Shown: positions 11,100 through 23,540 of the stretch, one piece after another
Position numbering within the stretch: the first letter of the stretch is position 1
How the letters are laid out: every line of letters starts with the position of its first letter
NCBI RefSeq assembly: GCF_024679095.1
Contig: NC_066553.1
Span: 3,902,488-3,966,487 of the forward strand
Length of the DNA: 64,000 bases
Reading direction: 5' to 3'
DNA from: Eriocheir sinensis
Taxonomy: Eukaryota > Arthropoda > Malacostraca > Decapoda > Varunidae
The notes under the pieces: model-generated
Databases searched by the model: none
What the model saw: the letters and a program-made list of their open reading frames with translations, nothing else
Told to the model about the DNA's origin: nothing
Program-made: the position numbers and the translations under genes

Positions 11100-11465
11100 G
11101 TCATTACCTCCACCACCACCACCACCATCACCACTCTTCCTTCACCTCCTCCGCCGTTATCATCACTCCCTCGCCCATCACCACCCCTTCCACCATCACC
11201 TCCACCATCACCACTCTTCCTTCACCACCTCCGCCGCTATCATCACTCCCTCGCCCATCACCACCCCTTCCACCATCACCACCACCATCACCACTATTCC
11301 TTCACCACCTCCGCCGCTATCATCACTCCCTCGCCCATCACCACCCCTTCCACCATCACCACCACCACCACCACCATCACCACTCTTCCTTCACCACCTC
11401 CGCCGCTATCATCACTCCCTCGCCCATCACCACCCCTTCCACCATCACCACCACCACCACCACCA
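11100..11465. repeat. 80-89 bp tandem repeat rich in CAC/CAT, 4 units
   Basis: CCACTCTTCCTTCACC recurs near 11131, 11211, 11291 (one change) and 11380. Units contain TCATCACTCCCTCGCCCATC and end in CACCATCACC runs. Three-phase low complexity keeps long Pro/His/Ser/Thr frames open, and I treat these as artefacts. Confidence 0.92.
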
Positions 11466-11546
11466 CACTAAAACCATGATCATCAAAACTATAATAAAGT
11501 CACTGCTGTATCTCAACCACAACCCACTTACCACCACCACCGCCAC

Positions 11547-11570
11547 CACACACACACACACACACACACA
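11547..11570. repeat. (CA)n microsatellite
   Basis: Short CA run. Confidence 0.9.
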
Positions 11571-11784
11571 GTCAATACCTCTAAATAAGAATCACCAGAA
11601 GGGCCGCCGCCTAAATGAATGTTCGCCTTCAAACAGCAGCAGCACCGCCCACGAACGGTCTTGAGGAGCTTAGAACTCACCCAGCACTCGCCTCGGAGCA
11701 CAGGTAGAATAATAATTGTGAACACTGGAAAGATTACCTGCTCGTGCTAGGATGAGACTTATTCGTTCACCTGATGGGCACTGA

Positions 11785-11785
11785 T

Positions 11786-11837
<52 letters not shown>

Positions 11838-11885
11838 TGTGAGTGTGTGTGTGTGTGTGTCTGTGTGTGTGTATGTGTGTGTGCG
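11785..11885. repeat. (GT)n microsatellite, interrupted
   Basis: About 50 GT units with GAGT, CTGT and ATGT interruptions in the second half. Confidence 0.96.
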
Positions 11886-11889
11886 TGTG

Positions 11890-12475
11890 CGTGTGCTCTC
11901 CTTGGCTCTGGACCTTTCATGCGTTTGTGCCATAACCTTTGACCTATAAGTTGTTTGAGTATTTATGAGTGTAACAAGAAAATTCGTAGGACATTAGATA
12001 TTTTTTTATGCTAAAGCGAGTTGATTTGTAATTCGCGTATGATAGAAGATCGTTTTCTGGTTTGAAGTCACGTGAATCGATAGCAAAGTGAATCGTCGCA
12101 TATATTTACTCCGTCGATGTGTCATTATCATCCACTGGGAACACACGCCGCGAGGAACGATGATGCCTCCTGCCCACCTGCTGCAATCATTCCCAAGGGT
12201 CCCTCCGAGCGAGCCTCCACGCAGTCCCCTTCCCATCTCGAGCAACTCTCGCAATGATCGATCGACTTGCTCCGGCACAAGCTTGTAGGTGTTCCCCGGG
12301 GGCTCCCATTCAGGGCTGGTCTCCACATACACCACTTCGAAAAGCGTCACTCACCCATATCGATGCAGCTGACGGGCTAGATTCATTCCCATTGTGTTGT
12401 GTTGTCCCTGTTTTCTTGTAGTTAGTGATGCAAAGCGCGGATTATGCAAAATATTAAAGAAAAAAACAATGCCCG
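11890..12475. other. no gene seen
   Basis: Mixed composition. Frames of 66-114 codons around 12006-12350 overlap on opposite strands and match no family I recognise. Confidence 0.5.
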
Positions 12476-12479
12476 CAAC

Positions 12480-12741
12480 ACAATGGTCACCAGTAATCAC
12501 TCGTTTCAGTACGCTCGGCTCACAACCAAGAGAGCCGAGTTCGATTCCCGGGCGGAGTGGAAAAATTTGGGCGGCTTTTCCGATACCCTACGCCCTAGCA
12601 GTGAAAGGGTACCAGGTATTAATCGGGGGTTGTGTCCCGTCTCCTGGGCTCTGTACCCTTCTCCTATAATTCCTCCCCCTTCCGTCTCTCTCCGGTATAT
12701 GACCACAGATGTTGCGCCGATTAAACGAAACTTTCCAACTT
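12480..12741 (+). mobile_element. tRNA-derived SINE-A, copy 1
   Basis: The head has tRNA-like GCTCGGCTCACAACCAAGAG, then a B-box GTTCGATTCC at 12539-12548. The body shared with other copies contains GGTACCAGGTATTAATCGGG, TGTGTCCCGTCTCCTGGG, CTCTCTCCGG and TGTTGCGCCGA, ending near CTTTCCAACTT. Other copies are at 13735, 25641 and 52059, with a head fragment at 27370. The A-box region is decayed. Confidence 0.88.
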
Positions 12742-12759
12742 GTTTCAGTCCAGTCTGTT

Positions 12760-13489
12760 AAAAAAGTAACGGAGACAACACGCAAAACAAAATCACAGTA
12801 CTGCCTCCCTTCCCTTCCAGCATAAACTGAAATAGAATTGTTCGGTGTATAATTTACTTTGCCCAATAAACCCAATGAGGCGGAATATTAACCCCGGTAA
12901 GGAATTCATAAACCTGAGAGTAAAAAACTAAGCACCCGCACAACACCCACGTAGCACAGCAGTGACAACCATCACCATCACCACCACCACCACCACCTTC
13001 ACCTGCATCCCCCCCCCCCCCCCCCCATTACCCAAGTTGCAGCTTCTTCAGAATATCCCCGAAGCTTAAGACGCGCAAGATAACAACCCACGAAACAGTC
13101 CCTGAACTTCTACCATCCACACCACAGTACAGCCGCAGCGACACTACTTACTTACTTAAGGAGTACCTACATTATTGAGTTACGTTGAATGCTCGGCAGG
13201 CGGCGGGATCGTCTTCTTGTTCGGTGTTGAAGTTTGGTGTTCTGTGGGTGAGCAGGTCTGGGTGTGGGTGTGTTTCTTTGTTAGTTTACGCTCGGCAATA
13301 CGTACGGTAACTTCGCGGCCACAGTTTAATCGTTCTTTTCGTTGCACTTTTCCCCCGCGTTGAGTCGTGCGGCCGCAGCTTCCGCCTCGTCCAGCTAACG
13401 AACCGAGGCTGTTTACTTTTATAGCCTCGATTACCGCGTCTCGTTGTGTCCAGTCTTCCGCCGATTAAGATTAACGCCGGGTAAACTGT

Positions 13490-13490
<1 letters not shown>
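12760..13490. other. no gene seen; C homopolymer at 13008-13026
   Basis: Contains a CAC/CAT-rich patch (12970-13000), a C run of about 19, and otherwise ordinary sequence. Nothing coding is recognised. Confidence 0.6.

Positions 13491-13494
<4 letters not shown>

Positions 13495-13552
<58 letters not shown>
13495..13552. repeat. (GT)n microsatellite
   Basis: About 28 GT units with one early GC interruption. Confidence 0.96.
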
Positions 13553-13554
<2 letters not shown>

Positions 13555-13734
13555 GCAGGGAAATAGTATAAAGCAACGTCCAGCCTTAAGTCCTTTGTAA
13601 TCTCTTTGCTAAATCCTTCCTCCCCTCCCTTGACCCGAAGTCTCGTTACGTGAGCGGTGCTGATCACGCTCTCAGTCAAGATGCTTCCGTTGGTTGACTG
13701 TCGCGTATGTAATGTAAAAGTTATCAAGCTTCCC

Positions 13735-13980
13735 CGTAACCACCTGGGGAAGCTCACAACCGAGAGAGCCCAGGTTCGATTCCCGGGCGGAGTGGAAAAA
13801 TTTGGGCCGCTTTTCCGATACCCTACGCCCCTGTCCACCCAGCAGTGAATGGGTACCAGGTATTAATCGGGGGTTGTGTCCCGTCTCCTGGGATCTGTTA
13901 CCTTCTCCTATAACTCCTTCCCCTTCTGTCTCTCTCCGGCATATGACCACAGATGTTGCGCCGACTAAACGAAACTTCCG
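13735..13980 (+). mobile_element. tRNA-derived SINE-A, copy 2
   Basis: Matches copy 1 from GCTCACAACCGAGAGAGCCC onward, with a B-box GGTTCGATTCC at 13773-13783 and a fuller CCACCCAGCAGTGAATGGG segment. It ends with the CGCCGACTAAACGAAACTT motif. The 5' head upstream of 13750 is replaced or degraded. It lies about 1 kb from copy 1 in the same orientation. Confidence 0.88.
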
Positions 13981-14289
13981 ATATTAGTTACCGCTAACAT
14001 ACCGCTCCCCGTCTGTCTCCGCTCGCTGTAATATTTGATAAGTTGATGATGTCGGCTGAATTATATACTCCTCATTGTTGAAACCTTTGCCGCGGTGGAG
14101 ATATTTTCCTGTATCTCCCTCTCCATGGTTATAAATTGAAAAGTCCTCTATATATCTCCGTGTAGCGGCAATATTGAAAGTGAGGAACGCTATTTTTACG
14201 GTACTTTTTTTTCTGTATTTGTAGTTCCAGGTTAATGTTTCCTTTGACCGAATTATTGATAAGATCGTTACCTGGAATCTACTAAATAT

Positions 14290-14590
14290 AGATAGTTAGG
14301 TAGATAGTTCAATAGGAAGGTAGAAAGCCAGTAACATATAGATAGATAAGTGAAAGTATGGTGGATAGATAGATAGATAGATTAATTGATATGTGGATAG
14401 ATTATTACATACATATAGATGAAGATACACAGATAAATACTTAGGCTTATTTAGATAGACGGATTGATAGACAGATAGACAGATAGATATATGTATAGAT
14501 AGATGGATAGATATTGATGGATGAGTACATAGCTTGATATAGATATAGATAGATGGATAGATACAAAGATAGATATACGGAGATAACCAT
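14290..14590. repeat. degenerate GATA-rich region
   Basis: Irregular GATA/GATG/ATAG repeats on the + strand, with no perfect run longer than about five units. Confidence 0.85.
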
Positions 14591-14599
14591 ATAGACAGA

Positions 14600-15390
14600 A
14601 GGGTTAATCTCAGGTGACAGAGGATCCTTGTCAAGACAGGTGTAGCGGCGGGAGGGAGCAGCAGGTGTACCAAAGAGCGGGGCAGTCCTACGTGTGACGT
14701 CTCCCAGCGCGAACCTAATGCTCTGAGGCGGCCAATGGGACTATATAGCCACACCGAACCGAGCATTTTCAAGCGGCCGTATTTACCGTGTCCCGAATGC
14801 GTTATTAAGATGATGAACGACGAGACGAGAAGAGGAGGGAGGTAAAACAGCGAATCTCCGAGGCACTTAATAACGTATCATCTCGACGGCATAACAAGGG
14901 AAGCTCCAGGAAGGAATTTGGTTTGCTAATGTCATTTCCTGTATTTGGGGGAGACCCGGGCGAGGGGCGGAGGGAGGAATGGGGTGAAGGGACGGAGCCT
15001 GGAGTGCTGAGCCAATCTGGACCTACTTACGGGTCTCGTCCAGGAGGAAATATGGTTGTGTCGTAAAATTTAATCCTGCCGGGGTACCGTGGGAGCCTCT
15101 GGTGTCTTGTCCAGCGAATCCCCTCCGTGATGGCGCCGGATCCGGTTGTGGACACGCGATCAACGGAGAGAAATGGACCGAACCAATTTGTGGTCTGTGG
15201 TGGTTTTAGTTCTTTTGGTTTTGTTCAAGAAAGTTTAGGTGTTATTTTTTTGGTGTTGACGAGGAAGGAACCGCTGAGTACCTGTGCGTTGTGGCGTTTT
15301 TTATTTGTACGTAGTTTACTTCTGTGTACTTTTCATTGTAAGGAAAAAAGCTAAATTAAAGATCTTTATTAGTTCCACCAAGGAGAATAT
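14600..15390. other. no gene seen
   Basis: Unique-looking sequence with no convincing exon, RNA gene or repeat. Confidence 0.5.
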
Positions 15391-15391
15391 A

Positions 15392-15393
<2 letters not shown>

Positions 15394-15463
<70 letters not shown>

Positions 15464-15537
15464 AGTCTCTTTATCTGCCTGTGTCTGTCTGTCTGTCTGT
15501 GTCTATCTTTCTGTCTGTCTTTCTGTGTGTGACTGTA

Positions 15538-15594
<57 letters not shown>
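15394..15594. repeat. (GT)n-(CTGT)n-(GT)n compound microsatellite
   Basis: GT runs at about 15394-15461 and 15541-15594 flank a CTGT/CTTT-rich core, a nearly symmetrical arrangement. Confidence 0.96.
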
Positions 15595-15597
<3 letters not shown>

Positions 15598-15882
15598 GAG
15601 TGACGCACAGGAGTCAGTGAGGAGCAAAGAACCAGAGAGCAACAAATAGAGATGAGGAATTGGAGGATCACAAAAAGCAGAGTAATCGAGAAAGTACGAA
15701 CAGGGTGATAGAGATGATGGGAGGGTCCTGACGAGGGACGACCGATCCGGCGCCGATTACATCACATCACGAGATCCCGAAGGACGATTTTCTTCATCCT
15801 CCCAAAAAAGAAAGATCGTTGACGACTAAAAATAAGAGATTCTGGCGGCTTTATATACGTATGTTATCCAAGCGAAAAGTAC

Positions 15883-15887
<5 letters not shown>

Positions 15888-15977
<90 letters not shown>
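15888..15977. repeat. (GA)n microsatellite
   Basis: About 45 GA units. Confidence 0.97.
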
Positions 15978-15979
<2 letters not shown>

Positions 15980-16480
15980 CATTATATATCTCTTCAATAA
16001 CGACGGAAGCAAAAAAAGAGGAAAATAAAAACAGAATAAGCGAAAAAAATAAGATCCATTATTATGTTTGAAAGAGCATCAGAAAGTAAACTATGAGATC
16101 AAACCAAAGCGAAAACCATACTCAAAAAGTCCTTGTATAGACGAAAATGATGAGAAAAAATAAAGAAAATGACAACTTAGCCTTGACATGTTCGTGTGGG
16201 ATCTTTGCAAACCTCCGGCGCAGTCAAAGGAGGTATACATTATGGATTTCCTATATCCCGGCCCGTCCCTTTGTCAGACTGCTGAGCCCGCCCGTTGCGA
16301 CCGTTCTCTGTCATTCCCTGCTGCCCCTAGGCTCTATGGGGCGGGGGGCGGGGGGACAGAGGTGGGGAAGAAGGAGACAAAGGGAAGGGTAACGCGATGC
16401 ACACTCAGCACGTCGGTCTCATATTGGAGGGGACGAAGCAGTAAGGGGAGTTGAGGTTCCTAATAAAGGCTTGTGGAGGG
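15980..16480. other. no gene seen
   Basis: AT-rich then mixed sequence with a short G run near 16340-16360. No recognisable element. Confidence 0.5.
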
Positions 16481-16484
16481 ACGG

Positions 16485-17260
16485 AGATGAGTGACGCTTT
16501 CCATGGTGTTGAGTCTACGTGAAGATGCTGTGGACGTCGATAGCAGATGATGACCCAAGAAAGACGGACATTGGAAAGCGTTACGAGTGCTATAGGAGAA
16601 AGAAGAGGAACTTAGGGTTGTGATAACGTATTTGTGGAGGAGAATGTTGGAAGATAATGAGTCTACGCGAAGATGCTGTGGACGTCGATAGCAAAGAACG
16701 AGCAGAGAAAGACACATTAAAAAGCGTTGCGGATATCGGAAGAGAAAGAAGGGGAGCTTAAGGTTGTGATACATATATGTGGACTTGTATGTAGGACTAT
16801 GTAGGAAGGAGTTGGTATACTCTTAAGCTTATATGGACGTCGATAGCTTATGATGACTCGAGAAAGACGGACATTGAAAAGCGTTGCGAATATCAGAAGA
16901 GAAAAAGAATGGGAGCTTAAAGTTTGTGATACATAATGAGGACTTGTATGTAGGAGTATGTAGGAAGGTGTTGGTATACTCCTAAGTTTATATGGACGTC
17001 GATAGCTTATGATGACTCGAGAAAGACGGACATTGAAAAGCGTTGCGAATATCGGAAGAGAAAGAAGGGGAGCTTAAGGTTGTGATACATATATGTGGAC
17101 TTATATGTAGGAGTATGTAGGAAGGTGTTGGTATACTCCTAAGTTTATATGGACGTCGATAGCAAAGGATGACTCTAGAAAGACAGACATTGTGAAGCGT
17201 TGCGAATATCAAAAAGGAAAGGAGTGGTGTGGAGATCAGGCTTATGACACATGTGGAGTT
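16485..17260. repeat. 148-159 bp tandem array, 5 units
   Basis: GACGTCGATAGC recurs at about 16533, 16681, 16836, 16995 and 17152. Units share AAAGACGGACATTG, AAGCGTTGCGAATATC, GGAGCTTAA, TTGTGATACAT and GTAGGAAGGTGTTGGTATAC. Divergence increases toward both ends of the array. Confidence 0.9.
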
Positions 17261-17269
17261 CTACGGAGG

Positions 17270-17920
17270 ACTATATAGTAAGGTCTCCACGAGGGGATCT
17301 GAGTCGAAAGAAAAAGACTGAAGGAAAACGACAGACAGCGTATGGTGTTGTAAATGGACACAGTAGGGTACAGAAGTGAAATAAATAGGTTTGCAAATAT
17401 GATGTAGAAGAGAAAAATGTGCGTATCTAACCTATCAAACGAACAGTGAAGCCATTTTTAGTGAGGCTTTACGCATCGAAAAAGCTTGAAATCTCGGTTA
17501 TAAATAGATTACCGAAAAATGATGATAAAAAAAAACGTACGTATTTAAACTATCAGACAAACGAAGTCCATTTTAGTTAGGCTTTAAGCACTGAAAAAAA
17601 GTTCTGACGCATATATAAGATTTTTTAAAAGCTTGAAATCTCGGCTCTTGTGGCAGGAAAGAAGGGATCCGCGGTGCTGTGGGCGTGGAAAATTAAGTAG
17701 CAGGGGAGATGAGTGAGGCTGAGCCGGGGTTGGAAGAGAGAGCCTTTCCGTGTTCGGTTAAAAATGAGCGCCAAATCAGCACAGCAACTCCGGGAAAGGT
17801 TAGGAGTTCCGGAATTGCTACTTGTTGACGGAAAACTTGATCACGCTCTCAGCAAATTCCTCAAAAGGGCGATGAAGAAGCAGTTTTTTTTTATGAAGCA
17901 GAGAAATGACGTCGAGATGA
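17270..17920. other. no gene called; short protein-like frame at 17764-17886
   Basis: AT-rich, with a partial local duplication: GTATTTAAACTATCAGACAA resembles GTATCTAACCTATCAAACGA. A + frame reading MSAKSAQQLRERLG...LDHALSKFLKRAMKK has non-repetitive, helix-like composition, but I recognise no family and see no clear splice sites, so no gene is called. Confidence 0.35.
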
Positions 17921-17924
17921 GATG

Positions 17925-18200
17925 CTGAGGAGGAGGAGGAGGAGGAGGAGGAAAAGGAAGAAAAAAAAAAGGAAAAGGAGAAAATGAGGAGGAGGAAGTG
18001 GAGGAATATAAAGAGTAAGAACAAGAGAAATAGGAAGAGGAGAAAGAGGAGGAGGAAGAGAAAGAAGAATTGTAAAAGGAAGTGAAACACGAAGATGAAG
18101 ACCAAGAATAAGAAGAAGAAAAAGAAGTAGACGAAGAAGAAAAAAAAGAAGAAAAAACGAAAAAAAGGAAAAGAAAAACAAAAACAACCGAGAACAACAA
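17925..18200. other. purine-rich GGA/GAA tract
   Basis: The + strand is almost all A and G, built of GGA, GAA and GAAAAA motifs, with (GGA)n at 17927-17951. Phe/Ser-rich minus-strand frames up to 163 codons are low-complexity by-products. Confidence 0.85.
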
Positions 18201-18475
18201 CAAATAAACGCCGAAAAATAGCAGAATCAGTACCTGACTCGCCCCCAAAAAATAAAACAAATAAATAAAAGAAAAACAAAACAAAAACAACAACACGGCG
18301 ACGTTGCTGGTGGGTTCATTAGAGTAATGCATCCCGACAAAGTCCTTCAGATGCTACGAGGATATAATAATAATAATAATAATGCTAATAACAACGGTAA
18401 ATAATAATGATGATAATAATGGCGTATACCAGGATGAAGAGGGCAGGAGGAGGAAGTATCAGTATTATCCATCCC

Positions 18476-18624
<149 letters not shown>

Positions 18625-18993
18625 ATAAATAAATAAATAAAAAATGGGTACAAAACACGCCTCCGTTAGCCAGTCACCCGCTCGCTCGTCTCCCAAAGAA
18701 CGGCGACGCGCATGAAAATATTTTAATTCCCCGAGACCAGTAATACAAGATCCCCGGCGCGCCAGTCTCTCCGGGCTCTGATTGGTACAGCGTCCGGAAG
18801 CCCCATTCATTCGAAGGTAATTGTTATGCCGAAAGTTTGTTGCCGCTGATTAGACTCCACTGACCCTCCGTGAGTCACTGCGGCGGTGATGGTGGTGGTG
18901 GTGGGGGGGGGGGGTGAGGGAGGGATGTGCTGTACTGGATGGCAACGAAATATATTGTTGCCATGATTTAGTCCTTCTTAGGCGAACATTATA

Positions 18994-19515
<522 letters not shown>

Positions 19516-19519
19516 AGCA

Positions 19520-19960
19520 TTTTATACATAACCTTCTCTATCCATTCCGTAGTATCGTCTCTCTCACACTGCCGCGTGCACCGCCTAGCAAAGCAGGGTC
19601 CTCGCACCCCGGCTTTCCTTGGGCAACAGGTGGCTGGCGGGGCCGTAACACTCGACCCACTCATGGGGAACGCTGCGTCCTCGCCTTCGTGCTTGCTTGG
19701 GAAATGTGTTTGTTTCTCCACTTCCGGTAATGATAAGACGGTTTGCCATGACGAGGAGGTTCCTTGACGCGTGCAGGCATGTTGATATTGCGACCTTGCT
19801 TTGATATTCCTATTTCTAAACACATTCCCTGCGCCCGACGCCCCTACAGATTGTGCCCGCGTCCCTCACTATGCTCTGTACCCCATTTGTTGTGACCCTA
19901 AGATTTGTTTCCTAATTTCCATTCCCTTCACAACGCACCCTGCAACCTTAGATTAAACTT
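19520..19960. other. no gene seen
   Basis: Unique-looking sequence; no repeat or exon recognised. Confidence 0.5.

Positions 19961-19966
<6 letters not shown>

Positions 19967-20027
<61 letters not shown>
19967..20027. repeat. (CA)n microsatellite
   Basis: About 30 CA units. Confidence 0.97.
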
Positions 20028-20030
<3 letters not shown>

Positions 20031-20514
20031 GTCAAGGTGCTTCTTTCCTCGCACAAAGCCCTGTCTCAGCGCCCTCCCGCTCCTCTGGGTCCCACTGTGT
20101 CGAAGATAAAGTTTCTCCTCCCTACATTAGTACTGTTGATGCGCCCCTTTATGCCGCGTCGACAGAGAGAGGCAACATACGGGCGCCGGAGCTTGAGTCT
20201 TCCTTTCCGGGTAAATGGAGTCTTAATAGGAGAGGGGCGTACTTACATTAACATATTCAAGTTTTTCCCCTTCCGTCGTAATGTGGAATAAAGAGTCGTA
20301 AGAAATGACCCTCTTCCTGCTAAGCTAAGGTCCGTTTTTTTCTTTTTTCGTGAGGGTCCGGCAGCAGCTAAGATTCCCTTTTAACAATGAAGGCAGTGAG
20401 CGTATGTGAGTGTTTTTGAGGTCATCAGGGAAGGGGTCCTCCAGCCTTTGTCTCCACCCTTTGAGGAAGTCCGGATCGTGGGCGTTGGCTGTCTTTGAAG
20501 CTCTTAATTTACGT

Positions 20515-20700
20515 GTTGCCTCGAGATGTTTTGTGTTCCGGGAAGCAAACGAGAAGAGAGACACAGGAAGGCGGTCAACGTGTTATGAATATCCGTGAAC
20601 TGAAACATCCTTTAATTTACTGGTTGGCTCGAGACGTTTGTGTTCCGGGAAGCAAACGAGAACAGAAACACGAGTAGGAGGTCGACGCGTTATAAATATA
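20515..20700. repeat. 108-bp tandem duplication
   Basis: Two adjacent copies share CTCGAGA, GTGTTCCGGGAAGCAAACGA and a CGTTAT-containing end. The key motifs start at about 20520 and 20628. Confidence 0.85.
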
Positions 20701-20745
20701 AACTGAAGCCTTGATATTATTCTTGGTTGAGGAAATAACGCTCCG

Positions 20746-20746
<1 letters not shown>

Positions 20747-20781
<35 letters not shown>
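20747..20781. repeat. (CA)n microsatellite
   Basis: About 17 CA units. Confidence 0.95.
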
Positions 20782-20783
<2 letters not shown>

Positions 20784-21127
20784 CACGCCCCCGCCGCTCC
20801 ATTATTCAACACTCCCACTTGTAGAGTCGTCCTCCGCGGCGCCCTCCACGACCCCTTCTCCTCCGCCCCCTTCTCCCTCACTCCTCCAGGACGCGCCGCT
20901 GTAATCTCCTGACTGACGATGGTGTAAATGGGGTGTTTCACTCTCCTTAACTATGGGATTATACTTTTCCTGTTTTGTTTTGTTTTATCCAAAGAATTAT
21001 ACTTTTATCTTTATTTTTCATTCTGTTTTGTTTTTCTTTGCTTGACTATATAATTACACGTTCGTTTTTTTTTCGTTATCTTTGTATGAGTGTATTTTTT
21101 TTAATGTTAAGCGAGTTATGTATGTAC

Positions 21128-21200
21128 AGCGAGCAGGCTTTTTTTATTATTGTTTCCTTTTTTCTGTGCCTCTGAGCTGTCTCCTTTGTTGTAAAAAAAA
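21128..21200 (+). mobile_element. SINE-E, 3'-end fragment
   Basis: GCGAGCAGGC, TTATTATTGTTTCCTTTTTT, GAGCTGTCTCCTTTGTTGTA and then a poly-A match the 3' part of the family seen at 29897, 47230 and 57681. The 5' part is missing. Confidence 0.8.
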
Positions 21201-21439
21201 AATATTACTCCTCTAAGTATATTTATGTGTGTGTGTGGGAGGAGTTTCTTTGTCCCCGTGTTGGCTCAGATTCTTCTTTTCATTCGTCTTTACTTGGTAT
21301 TAAACTCATTATTTACTGTCTTATTTCTGCCTTCCTTCATCCTAAGTCCCACCCGTGTCTCGTTCCCCCATCGTCAGTAGTGCCACTCCATCCTTCCCTC
21401 TCCTCAAACTCTCCTCCTTTACCTCCCGCCTCTAAACCT

Positions 21440-22140
21440 CAACATTTATGGACTATAACTAAGGCATGTACGGTCTATATACTTTACCTTGCCACTTCTT
21501 CCCGTACCTTCTTTCTTGTCTTTCTTTACTTCCCCACTCTCCCCGCAGCCTTCTGGTCCCCCTCCCTCTTTCTTCTCCGCCTCCTGTTCTTTTCCTTTCT
21601 TCATCAGCCTCTCCCTCTCATTCCCTTCTCTTTCATGTTCTGTTCTCTTCTCTCTTTCTCTTCTGCCCCCTCTTCCTCTCTTCCTTCCCTGTCTGCTGCT
21701 TTTCTCTTCTTCTTCCTTCCTCCTTCTTCCTCTCCCTTCTCTCTCTCTCCTCCTGTTCTCTCTCCGCCTCACCCCCCACTGCCCATCTCCTTCTTTCTCT
21801 GCTCCATCTCTCCTTTTTCCTCTCTCCTTGTCCGCTGTTTTCTTCCCTCAACCCTTTTTCCTCTCCTTGTCCTTTCTTCCTTCCTCTCTCCCATCTTTTC
21901 CCCCTCTCATTCTCTTCTCTCTCTCTTCTTCTCTTCTCCTCCCACGCCGACCTCTTTTTTTCCCCTCCTCCTCTGTGCTGTTTTCTTCTCTTCTCTGCTC
22001 TCTCTTCTCTTCCCCTCGCCTCACACCCTCTCTCTGCTCACTCCTCCTCTACCTCCTACCCTTCTTTTGTTCTCTTCCCCTTCCCTTTAGTTACCTCCAC
22101 AGCCCTTGTTCTCTGTTCTCCTCCATTCGTCCTGAGCCAC
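21440..22140. other. 700-bp polypyrimidine block
   Basis: Almost continuous C/T sequence on the + strand, with TCTTC, CCTCC and CTCTTC motifs. Three + frames stay open for 229-287 codons because stop codons need purines. Their Ser/Leu/Pro/Phe composition gives no support for a protein. Confidence 0.85.
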
Positions 22141-22149
22141 CAGCCTCAG

Positions 22150-22700
22150 CCTCTTCCAGGAAGTTCCCGGAAGTCTGACTTGCCTCGCTACCAATCTGTT
22201 TAGCGTCGTCGCTCACTTGGTCGGAGAGAAATTGCCTCGCGTCTCTCCGGCTCGCGGGCTTCTGGGAAGGTGTCTGGCGGGTTGCTTGGGGCGCCGGGGT
22301 GTTCGTTACCTGCACGTTGGGATAAGAACTTGTTGGCTTTGTTCTTGTTGTGTTCTCTGTGGCTGTTGACGAGTGGGTTTGTTAGGGAAGCCTTCACTGG
22401 TGTTTCTAGGAATTGTTTGTTGGTTATGGTTGTTGTTCGTGGGTCGGTCCGGTGTTTGTGTGTTGAGTGTTTCGCAGTGGTGGTGGTGGTGGTGGCGATG
22501 GCTGTGCAGAGCGGCTGGCAAATCAACAATAGTGGCCTGGAGGAACTTGCATCATTTATTAGCTCCCTGTGTGCTGTGTGAGGCCGTAGACACACGAGTT
22601 CAAGTTCGTCATGGGATAATTTTGGGGGTATCTCAGCTACTCGAGTGTGTTCTACGACTTCTATAGCATCTAGTGGGCATTTGTTGTTGTTGTTGTCTTT
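22150..22700. other. no gene recognised
   Basis: T/G-rich unique-looking sequence including a short (GTG)n. The 103-codon + frame has a Val-rich part from the GTG run and no domain I recognise. Confidence 0.5.
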
Positions 22701-22708
22701 GTTTTTGC

Positions 22709-22870
22709 CCTTGAGCTGCCTCCTTTACTGCACTTTACTTTACAGCTCAAGGGCACAAAAAAAGGAAACAATAATAAAAAAAAAGCCCACTACTCGCTGC
22801 TCCTAAAAAAAAAAAAGAATCAAAAGAGGTGGCCGAAAGAGAGGTCAATTTCGGGAGGAGGGGTGTCCTG
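22709..22870 (-). mobile_element. SINE-E copy (minus) with inverted 3' terminus
   Basis: On the minus strand this reads CCTCCCGAAATTGACCTCTC, TTTCGGCCACCTCTTTTGAT, GGAGCAGCGAGTAGTGGGC, TTATTATTGTTTCC and CCCTTGAGCTG, as in the other copies. Instead of the usual poly-A, the 3' end is followed by an inverted copy: GCCCTTGAGCTG at about 22709-22720 faces CAGCTCAAGGGC at about 22745-22756. Confidence 0.85.
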
Positions 22871-23241
22871 ATTCTGCGGGGAATGTTTCGCGGATGAAGG
22901 GTGGTGGTGTTTGTGGAGCAGGGCGGCAGTTCGCACCATCAATAATGTTCTGATCCATTCTTCCCCGTCGTTACCTAGACCCAGCTTCCCCCCACCACCC
23001 ACCTCACCAGCCCCTCACCGGATAACCATATTGGTTTTGGATCCAGGCAAACAAACCCATCCGCTTCCGGAGAGTCGAGGCCAAGACCGTTCAAGTATCG
23101 GGCTTATAATATTACCTCGCCGGGACCAAATATTTTAACATGGTATTTGGAATTATGATTGAAGCTTCCGCGCAGGAACTGAGGAGCCCCAGACAGACGC
23201 GGCGGAGGTGCGGCTCTGCGCATATCATGTCATTATGTCTT

Positions 23242-23243
<2 letters not shown>

Positions 23244-23316
<73 letters not shown>

Positions 23317-23353
23317 TGTTTTGTGTTTTCATGTGTTTGTATTTGTTTGTGTG

Positions 23354-23443
<90 letters not shown>

Positions 23444-23540
23444 CTTGTTTTGTATGTTTTCATGTGTTTGTATTTGTTTGTGTGTGTTTTTTGTGTGTTT
23501 GCATGTGTGTGTGTGTGTGTATGTGTGTGTGTGTGCTGTG
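23244..23540. repeat. (GT)n compound microsatellite with 127-bp-scale duplication
   Basis: GT runs are separated by GCTTGTTTTGT...TTCATGTGTTTGTATTTGTT segments that occur twice (about 23315 and about 23443). The whole block has therefore been duplicated in tandem. Confidence 0.93.

Noticed and set aside
10875..11664. 198- and 188-codon Pro/His/Ser/Thr frames
   Set aside because: Produced by the 80-89 bp CAC/CAT-rich tandem repeat, with two frames open over the same bases.
21227..22203. Three overlapping + frames of 229-287 codons
   Set aside because: They lie in a polypyrimidine block where stop codons are rare. Composition is almost wholly Ser/Leu/Pro/Phe, all three frames are open together, and no domain is visible.
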